Source: JBCCFW01 sp039029535
GTDB taxonomy: Bacteria; Acidobacteriota; JBCCFW01
DNA length: 12,063 nucleotides
NCBI GenBank assembly: GCA_039029535.1
Contig: JBCCFW010000210.1
Location: 1-12,063 of the forward strand
Reading direction: 5' to 3'
Of the stretch, positions 7,290 through 12,063 are shown piece after piece (within the stretch, counting starts at the first letter, position 1; every line of letters begins with the position of its first letter). The notes below the pieces were generated by a model. That model ran no database searches. It was not told where the DNA came from and worked only from the letters and a program-made list of their open reading frames with translations. A program made the translations under genes and the position numbers.

Positions 7290-8649
7290 TGACATTGGAG
7301 GGGAAGAGCCCAAGTACCTGGCGATCTGTGAGGCATTGGCTCAGGCCATCGCCTCTGGCCAGCTCGGCCCTGGGAGGCGTCTGCCTTCCCACCGCCTGCT
7401 CGCCCGCAAGCTCGGGGTCTCGGTCGGCACGGTCACGCGGGCCTATGCCGAAGCCCTCCGGAGGGGCCTCATCAGCGGTGAGGTCGGACGGGGGAGCTAC
7501 GTCTCCCACACGCACCTCGCGCTCTCCGTCGTCGACTCCGATCGCATCCCGACGGCCTGTGTCGACCTCTACCAGAACCTCCCCGTCCGTCTGCCGGAGC
7601 TGGAGAACGAGGCCTGGGCCGCGTCGCTGAGCACCCTGCGTGCCGAACACGATCTCGAGGCTCTGGTTCGTTGGAGTTGGAGCGAGGTGACCGAGCGCAA
7701 CCGGCGTCTCGGCGTGCGTTGGATCGAGCGCTTGGGCATGTCTCCGGCTCCGGAGAGCATCGTGGATTGCCCCGGCGTGCTCGCTGCTCTGAACGCGATC
7801 TTCGCCGCCACTCTCCGTCCGGGTGCGACCGTGCTGACCTCGACGCTCGTTCACCCGGCCTTGAAGCTCATCACCGAGCATCACTCACTCAAGCTCATCG
7901 GCGTGCCCGGCGACGACGAAGGGCTCTTGCCGGAAGCTCTCGCGGAGCACGCGCGTCGGCATTCGGCCGAGCTGGTCTACTGCATGTCCACGCTCCACTC
8001 GCCGACGACCGCGACCATGTCACCGCAGCGTCGCGAGGCCATCGCGGAGGTCGTCGAGCGGGAGGGGCTGATCCTGGTCGAAGACGAGCACGCCGCGTTC
8101 CTGCTGCCGGAGCCGGCCCTGCCCATCAGCTCGCTCGTTCCAGAGCACGCCTTCCTCATCGCCGACCTGTGGATGGCGCTCTCTCTCGGGCTCTGGATGA
8201 GCTTCGTGAGAGTGCCCGACGCTCGTCGAGACGCCATGGCCCGAGCGGTGGCGGCGAGCTCGGGGACCACTCCGGCCTTCACTGCCGAGCTGGCTGCTCG
8301 CTGGATCGAGAGCGACCTCGCCGATCGCCTCATCGCGGCACGCCGCGCCGAGCTCGAGTGGAGGAATGCGTTGACTCGCAAGATGCTGGGTCGCTTCGAC
8401 TTGCGCTGTCATCCCCAGGGCCACCACGTGTGGCTCGAGCTCGGTCGCGACTGGCGCTCACAGGCCTTCACGGCGCGTTGTCTCGAGCGTCGGGTTGCCG
8501 TGAACGGGTCCAGCTTCTTCCGCGTGGAGGGTGCGATGGGTGGGGAAGGAGCGCGTCTGAGCATCGGCAACGCGACCGATCGCGACACGCTGGAGCAGGC
8601 CCTCGAGCAAGTCGTGGACGTCTTGCAGCAGGGGCCGCCGGAGGAGTGA
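7270..8649 (+). CDS. MocR-type transcriptional regulator (GntR-like winged helix plus degenerate aminotransferase domain)
   Basis: This protein has 459 aa, a normal MocR length. Residues 14-80 are a GntR-type winged helix (AIASGQLGPGRRLPSHRLLA, then VSVGTVTRAYAEALRRGLIS and the wing GRGSYV). Residues 110-455 follow a fold-type I aminotransferase: GVLAALNAIFAATLRPGATV, then HSPTTATMSPQRREA matching the usual shqnPtGvtms, then ILVEDEHAAF matching the usual iEDDYd. R429 (GARLSIG) fits the carboxylate-binding Arg. In the segment where families read SKtlaPGLRlGyvvaP, this protein reads WMALSLGLWMSFVRVP. The PLP lysine is thus apparently M302 and the phosphate-binding Arg W309. The tyrosine of EDDY is H274. 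It probably binds DNA, but its effector may not be PLP-linked. It is divergent from the protease and is probably autoregulated through the inverted repeat over its start. No Shine-Dalgarno sequence is seen. Confidence 0.92.
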   Translation: MSYWDTFDIGGEEPKYLAICEALAQAIASGQLGPGRRLPSHRLLARKLGVSVGTVTRAYAEALRRGLISGEVGRGSYVSHTHLALSVVDSDRIPTACVDLYQNLPVRLPELENEAWAASLSTLRAEHDLEALVRWSWSEVTERNRRLGVRWIERLGMSPAPESIVDCPGVLAALNAIFAATLRPGATVLTSTLVHPALKLITEHHSLKLIGVPGDDEGLLPEALAEHARRHSAELVYCMSTLHSPTTATMSPQRREAIAEVVEREGLILVEDEHAAFLLPEPALPISSLVPEHAFLIADLWMALSLGLWMSFVRVPDARRDAMARAVAASSGTTPAFTAELAARWIESDLADRLIAARRAELEWRNALTRKMLGRFDLRCHPQGHHVWLELGRDWRSQAFTARCLERRVAVNGSSFFRVEGAMGGEGARLSIGNATDRDTLEQALEQVVDVLQQGPPEE

Positions 8650-8667
8650 CCCCTCCGCGGGCGAGGC

Positions 8668-8708
8668 CGGCAGCCGCAAGCTCGCGACTGCCGACCGAGC
8701 TTCGGCTC
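8668..8708 (+). terminator. tandem hairpins after the MocR-like gene, possible terminator
   Basis: Downstream of the stop at 8649 are two adjacent stem-loops. The first pairs CGGCAG (8668-8673) with CTGCCG (8688-8693). The second is a GAGC-TTCG-GCTC hairpin (8697-8708) capped by a stable UUCG tetraloop. There is no T-run, so this is only a plausible termination or transcript-end structure. Confidence 0.35.
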
Positions 8709-8801
8709 AGCGTGGCGAGTTCTTGTCGGAGGCCTGCGCGCACTCGTCGTGACCGGTCTGGCACCAACCGACGGAGCCAGGCTGTCAAGCTGGCGACTGC
8801 T

Positions 8802-8825
8802 AGACCGATGCTTCAGCTGCGGTCT
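8802..8825 (-). terminator. hairpin immediately after the sigma-like gene, possible terminator
   Basis: AGACCG (8802-8807) pairs with CGGTCT (8820-8825) around a 12-base loop. The structure begins one base past the TAG stop of the - strand sigma-like gene. The position suits a terminator, but the stem is short and no U-tract follows. Confidence 0.4.
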
Positions 8826-8826
8826 T

Positions 8827-9534
8827 CTATCCTGTCTTCTCCAACAGGACACGCAGTGCTTCGGCCTCACGTGCGGCGAGCCGGCCACGTCTCTCGAGCG
8901 CCATTGTTGCCTGAAGCTGTCGCTCCAAGCACCGACCGTGACGCTGATACCTCCGGTTCTTTGCGCGCCGACGCTGAGCTGGCGTGCTCACTTCCGCTCC
9001 TTCGTCCTCGTCGATGAGCTCGTCGAGCGTCCGTGTCCCGTTCTCCAAGGCCGCGATCTCCGCACAGTCCTGAAGGAAACCAGCCCGCGCCCGGGCAGAG
9101 CGGCACGTGCCGCTCGCTTCATGCTGTACCAAGGTAAGGAGCTGACGAAGGTCCTGAGCGAGCTGGGCCGCGGCGTCCTCGAACGCCGGGCGTGCCGGTG
9201 CCGTGACGTCAGGCAGGTCGTCCTGGACTCGCTCGCGTGGCAAGAGGTCGAGCGAGGCGTGCCGAAGACTTGCCTGCAAGTAGGCCCGGACTCGTACTGG
9301 CGAGTCGGGATCGTCTTCCCGAACTCCTCGTGGTCCCGAGGAGATCAGCCGAAGCACGACCTGGGCCTTCGCGTCGGCGAGGAGGTGCAGCAGGCTCGTC
9401 GACCGATGCCGCGAAGACCGGCTCAGCCGGTCGAGCTCCGACAGGATCACCGCCGCGGCCAACTCCGAGCATTCGTCCTCCCAAGCGTTGCCCGTCCGCG
9501 GTCCTACCTTCCTGAAAGCCGTGACAAGGTCCAT
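8827..9534 (-). CDS. sigma-70/ECF-like protein, divergent
   Basis: This protein has 235 aa and no signal peptide. The segment DAKAQVVLRLISSG (54-67) followed by DSPVRVRAYLQASLRHASLDLLPRE (77-101) matches the pattern of sigma region 2 in ECF-like factors (DlvQEvFlrLl, then nlraWLlriarNraLDllRrr). The C-terminal part has TLDELIDEDEG (169-179) and an Arg-rich helix, QRRRAKNRRYQRHGRCLERQL (187-207). It could be a degenerate region 4 helix-turn-helix, but the match is weak. The expected role is to direct RNA polymerase to a few promoters. Alternatively it is only a sigma-derived DNA-binding protein. The start has GAGGAG seven bases upstream of the ATG. It is divergent from the DUF3800-like gene, 171 bases away, with a perfect palindrome between them. 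No anti-sigma factor with a membrane segment is visible nearby. Confidence 0.75.
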   Translation of the reverse strand: MDLVTAFRKVGPRTGNAWEDECSELAAAVILSELDRLSRSSRHRSTSLLHLLADAKAQVVLRLISSGPRGVREDDPDSPVRVRAYLQASLRHASLDLLPRERVQDDLPDVTAPARPAFEDAAAQLAQDLRQLLTLVQHEASGTCRSARARAGFLQDCAEIAALENGTRTLDELIDEDEGAEVSTPAQRRRAKNRRYQRHGRCLERQLQATMALERRGRLAAREAEALRVLLEKTG

Positions 9535-9651
9535 GAGTCCACTCCTCGGGAAACTCGGCCGCGGCGCTCCCTGCCGTCGAGCACGAGCTCATGGGAGGCA
9601 AGCTGCCAACCCTCGTGAGGTATCGGCAAGCCGCGGTGGTCAAGGCATTGC

Positions 9652-9670
9652 ACGCCGGACCGTCCGGCGT
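9652..9670. promoter_or_regulatory. perfect 19-nt palindrome between divergent genes, probable operator
   Basis: ACGCCGGAC-C-GTCCGGCGT is a perfect 9-bp inverted repeat with a one-base spacer. Its centre (9661) is 45 bases upstream of the DUF3800-like gene's ATG, near where a -35 region could fall, and 127 bases from the sigma-like gene's start. A partial copy, GGTCCGTCC, follows at about 9686. The compact dyad suits a dimeric DNA-binding protein better than an RNA hairpin. What binds it is unknown. Confidence 0.5.
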
Positions 9671-9705
9671 CAGCACGTGCGATTCGGTCCGTCCAAACAG
9701 GCGAG

Positions 9706-11820
9706 ATGTACGCTCGAAAGGGAGAAGGACAGCGCACGAATCCCCAAGCTCGGCTCGCCCTCCACGTGGATGAGAGCGGTGCATTCGAGGGTCCCGAGGC
9801 CGGCGGCTACCGCGTGGTGACCGGCGTGCTGAGTCCCGCGCTCTCAGCATCGCAGCGTTCCGAACTCGAGCTCCGCTGTCTCGAGATCGCTCGCGAGCTC
9901 ACCGGTCGAGAGAGACTCGCGGCACTCCACGCCGGGGCGAGCCGCCGGCCCAACGCGTGGAAGGACCACGCGACGCGCGAGCTCCTCCAAGCCCTTCACT
10001 CGGTCCTTCCCGAGCGCGCCTGCCTCGATGTCGTCGCTCTTTCCGCCCGTGGCCCATCGGGAGAGGGTAACGACCGCTTCATCTCACCGGCTTTCTCCGC
10101 CAACCGCTACGGCCGGCAGCTCATCCAGCTCCTCCACCTCGCGTGCTGTCATCTCACGGACGAGTCCGGCGAGCTCTCCGTCCACGTGGGCAGTCGGGTC
10201 TTTCCCGCCCCCCGTGACGAGCTCGCCGCGCTCGAAGCCCTGGGGCACCGTCCGCTCCGCCATCGGGAACGTCTCGTTCCGGCCGAAGGCGCCCGCGATC
10301 ACGTGCTCGTCTCCTTCGGGAACACGGAGACGCTCCGAGTCTGCCTGCAGCAAGTGCTCATCGAGGCCGTCGCCCAGCCACGGCTCACCGTCACGGACTT
10401 GCAGGTGACCTCGATCCGGCGCAGCTCCGACCCGCGCTTCCTCATCGCCGACTTCGTCTCCAACGCGCTCTGGCGTCATCGCGGTGATCCCGGCGTCCTC
10501 GATGGGAGCCAGGCCACAACCTGTCATGGGCTCGAATCCGGTCCGGCCCTCGATGCTCTCCTCGACGCGCTCGACGCTGCCCGCTCCGGACGTCCCGTCG
10601 TCGCCTTACAAGCCGCAACGCGGCACCGTCAGCCCCCGGCGCACGCCCCGTTCATGAACGAGCTCTTGGCCTGTCTTCTCGCCGAGGCGCCCGACCACCT
10701 CGTGGGTGACCCGACCGCGCACGACCACCTGCTCGAGCTTGCCGCCCACCTCATCGATGCCCACGACCACGCGCGACTCGACACGGGGGAGGCCGCGGCC
10801 CGGCTCGTGAGCGACTCGGCCGTCGCGTCCCGCCGGCAACGGCGACGAGCTCATGCCTTGTTGCTGTCGGTGGCCAACCACCGAGGGAACGTCTCGGCTG
10901 CCCTGCAAGTCGGGCTGGTCGGCGCAGCGCACGCTCGGGAACGACCCCGCTCGCTGCCCGAGTTACTCGAGAACGCCGAGCTCGAGAACCGCCGTGCCGT
11001 GACGTCCCTCAACGCGTTCGACTTCACCGGTGCCTGGCGACGCTCCACTCGGGTCGCTCGGCGCTTGCAGCGCGGGCTCATCGCGTTGCTCGGACCTCAT
11101 GCTCGTGAGCGCGTGCTCGGCCACTTGCACGGCACCCGCGCGCTGGCCGCCGGTCACCGTGGTCGACACGACGAGGCGAGGGAGGCACTCGCCGCCGGCC
11201 GCCGTCAGCTCGGCGACGATCCGACGCAAGCCGCCTTCGCCGCCCACCTGGCCTGGGAGCGGGACGACCGACGGGGCGCACTCCGTCACGCCGAGCGAGC
11301 ACTGCCCGACGCTGACTGGCGATGTCGACCCTTGGAGCTCATCGAGCGAGCCCTCGGTGAGCACCGCCCCTTTGACGCGTGGCTCGTCCTCAAGTTGCTC
11401 GAGCGAGGTTGGCTCCGTCGTCGGCTGGATCTCGAGCCGGTCCTGCGCACCGTCCACGGCTACCTCGACACCTCACCGCCGACGCACCCGAGCCAGCTCA
11501 TCGCCCTGTCGCTGAGCCGCCTGGCCGCGATCCGGGCCGCCACCCGTGAGGCGCGCGAGCTTCTCGAGCGGGGGAGCGCGCTCTCCCTCCGACCCGACCA
11601 GGGCGCCCTCGCCCTCCTCCGTCTCCAGCTCGTCGCCCACTCCTGCCTGCTCGGCTCGAGGGGCGACGGAGTCTTCCGCCTCCGCCGTGGCCTCGCGGAG
11701 CTCCTCGACCGGCAGCCCTGGGCGAGGCGGCGCTTCGGTCCTCGACTTCGGGGGTTGGAAAGCGACGAGATTACGGGTCTCAAGGGGTTCTTGAGCGAGT
11801 TCACCTACCTGCATCGGTAG
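9706..11820 (+). CDS. DUF3800-like domain fused to a long helical (TPR-like) C-terminal region
   Basis: This protein has 704 aa and no signal peptide, so it is cytoplasmic. Residues 17-42 (LALHVDESGAFEGPEAGGYRVVTGVL) carry the DESG motif and following strand typical of DUF3800. Residues 226-257 end in RFLIADFVSNALWRH, matching the late (q)lADlvAyalrr motif with a conserved Asp (D249). D22, E23 and D249 would be the acidic candidates for a metal site. As I recall, DUF3800 is predicted to be RNase H-like, but its activity is not established. Residues about 310-650 are almost entirely helical, with Ala/Leu/Arg-rich repeats such as GRHDEAREALAAGRRQLGDDP and DDRRGALRHAERALPDAD that look like TPR hairpins. 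These may be a sensing or partner-binding arm. DUF3800 proteins are usually about 200-350 aa, so the fusion is unusual. The start has only a weak AGGCGAG Shine-Dalgarno sequence. It is divergent from the sigma-like gene. Confidence 0.85.
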   Translation: MYARKGEGQRTNPQARLALHVDESGAFEGPEAGGYRVVTGVLSPALSASQRSELELRCLEIARELTGRERLAALHAGASRRPNAWKDHATRELLQALHSVLPERACLDVVALSARGPSGEGNDRFISPAFSANRYGRQLIQLLHLACCHLTDESGELSVHVGSRVFPAPRDELAALEALGHRPLRHRERLVPAEGARDHVLVSFGNTETLRVCLQQVLIEAVAQPRLTVTDLQVTSIRRSSDPRFLIADFVSNALWRHRGDPGVLDGSQATTCHGLESGPALDALLDALDAARSGRPVVALQAATRHRQPPAHAPFMNELLACLLAEAPDHLVGDPTAHDHLLELAAHLIDAHDHARLDTGEAAARLVSDSAVASRRQRRRAHALLLSVANHRGNVSAALQVGLVGAAHARERPRSLPELLENAELENRRAVTSLNAFDFTGAWRRSTRVARRLQRGLIALLGPHARERVLGHLHGTRALAAGHRGRHDEAREALAAGRRQLGDDPTQAAFAAHLAWERDDRRGALRHAERALPDADWRCRPLELIERALGEHRPFDAWLVLKLLERGWLRRRLDLEPVLRTVHGYLDTSPPTHPSQLIALSLSRLAAIRAATREARELLERGSALSLRPDQGALALLRLQLVAHSCLLGSRGDGVFRLRRGLAELLDRQPWARRRFGPRLRGLESDEITGLKGFLSEFTYLHR

Positions 11821-11835
11821 AACGAGAGCATGAGA

Positions 11836-11870
11836 TAAAAAAACGAAAGTGTCATTAATTCTCGTGAAAA
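11836..11870 (+). promoter_or_regulatory. AT-rich promoter region of the last gene
   Basis: A sharp AT-rich island (ATAAAAAAACGAAAG, then CATTAATTCTCG) follows the stop of the DUF3800-like gene and precedes the last gene. It probably holds the promoter, with TTAATT a possible -10. It also contains AAAGTGTC (11846-11853), identical to the left arm of the MocR-gene inverted repeat, and TAATTCTCGT (11856-11865), which recurs at 28-37. No -35 box is convincing. Confidence 0.4.
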
Positions 11871-11877
11871 CGGTGTG

Positions 11878-11914
11878 CCTCCTGAGCGGCATTTCCGCCG
11901 CCTCTCAAGGAGGT
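11878..11914 (+). promoter_or_regulatory. leader hairpin that hides the Shine-Dalgarno sequence
   Basis: The ideal ribosome binding site AAGGAGGT (11907-11914) lies eight bases before ATG 11923. It can pair with an upstream anti-Shine-Dalgarno stretch: CCTCCTGA (11878-11885) with TCAaGGAGG (11905-11913), leaving one A bulged. An inner stem, GCGGC (11886-11890) with GCCGC (11897-11901), closes a six-base loop, ATTTCC. In this fold the ribosome site is fully paired. The pairing is seen in the sequence; a regulatory function (RNA thermometer, protein- or sRNA-controlled switch) is inference. Confidence 0.6.
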
Positions 11915-11922
11915 CACCCACC

Positions 11923-12063
11923 ATGCTTTCCACCCTCAACATCCTGCTCCTCACGGCGAGCGTGCTCACCTCGTCGTCCTCGCTCCAGTCGCGGATCGAC
12001 GGCCTGGCGTTGGAGTACGCGGACCTGCTCGGTCCCGTGCTCGCCTGTGACGGCAGCCTGTCG
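11923..12063 (+). CDS. N-terminus of a secreted or envelope protein (partial, runs off the window)
   Basis: Only the first 47 codons are present, all open to the window end. Residues 1-20 (MLSTLNILLLTASVLTSSSS) form a short hydrophobic stretch like a Sec signal peptide, though the n-region lacks a basic residue. The following residues (SRIDGLALEYADLLGPVLACDGSLS) begin a predominantly helical mature domain that I do not recognise. Support for the start is strong: AAGGAGGT eight bases upstream, high GC3 afterwards and an AT-rich promoter-like region before it. The Shine-Dalgarno sequence lies in a predicted hairpin, so translation may be controlled. Family and function cannot be assigned from this fragment. 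Confidence 0.75.
   Translation, partial: MLSTLNILLLTASVLTSSSSLQSRIDGLALEYADLLGPVLACDGSLS

Noticed and set aside
7163..7336. Upstream extension of the protease reading frame to an ATG at 7336
   Set aside because: It would put 58 extra residues before the signal peptide and overlap the MocR-like gene's start. The start at 7162 has a Shine-Dalgarno-like sequence and an immediate export signal.
7671..9017. Open frame of 448 codons overlapping the MocR-like gene and the sigma-like gene
   Set aside because: Its Arg/Ser/Ala-rich translation has no domain signal. It overlaps two better-supported genes in other frames.
9209..9850. - strand open frame (213 codons) across the divergent intergenic region
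   Set aside because: It covers the palindrome, the N-terminus of the DUF3800-like gene and part of the sigma-like gene, with an Arg/Pro/Ser-rich shadow translation.
11822..11865. ACGAGA ... TCTCGT inverted repeat after the DUF3800-like gene as a terminator
   Set aside because: The stem is only 6 bp with a 32-base AT-rich loop, too weak to call.

Overview
The window comes from a high-GC, Gram-negative-like bacterium. All convincing genes have G or C at most third codon positions, export signals are common, and the secreted proteins are large and multidomain: an S8 protease with Ig-like repeats, and a beta-propeller/c-haem protein with a calcium-binding DxDxDG array. Such proteins are typical of Planctomycetota, Acidobacteriota and Myxococcota. 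I cannot choose between these phyla from sequence alone. No tRNA, rRNA, CRISPR array, insertion sequence or transposase was seen.

Layout: (1) 1-392 holds an AT-rich left edge, a small uncertain + strand ORF (132-317) and a strong 13-bp hairpin between converging genes. (2) 393-7162 holds two large exported proteins on the - strand: a subtilisin-like protease with C-terminal beta-sandwich modules (4283-7162), then a 1240-residue beta-propeller/di-haem cytochrome c-like protein (393-4115). A hairpin and a GACAC/GTGTC palindrome lie between them. (3) 7270-8649 on the + strand is a MocR-type regulator (GntR-like winged helix plus aminotransferase-like domain), divergent from the protease. Its start codon lies inside an inverted repeat, and its aminotransferase domain seems to have lost the PLP-binding lysine. 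(4) 8827-9534 (-) and 9706-11820 (+) are a divergent pair: a small sigma-70/ECF-like protein, and a 704-residue protein with an N-terminal DUF3800-like domain (DESG motif, later IADF motif) and a long helical, TPR-like C-terminal half. A perfect 19-nt palindrome lies between them. (5) From 11923 a secreted-protein gene begins and runs off the window. Its excellent Shine-Dalgarno sequence is buried in a predicted hairpin.

Working model (inference): the MocR-like protein represses itself and possibly the divergent protease through GTGTC half-sites, and related half-sites lie upstream of the cytochrome-like gene and the last gene. The sigma-like/DUF3800-TPR pair is the best candidate for an undescribed two-gene system. 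It may be a regulated nuclease-like effector, but no activity can be read from the sequence.
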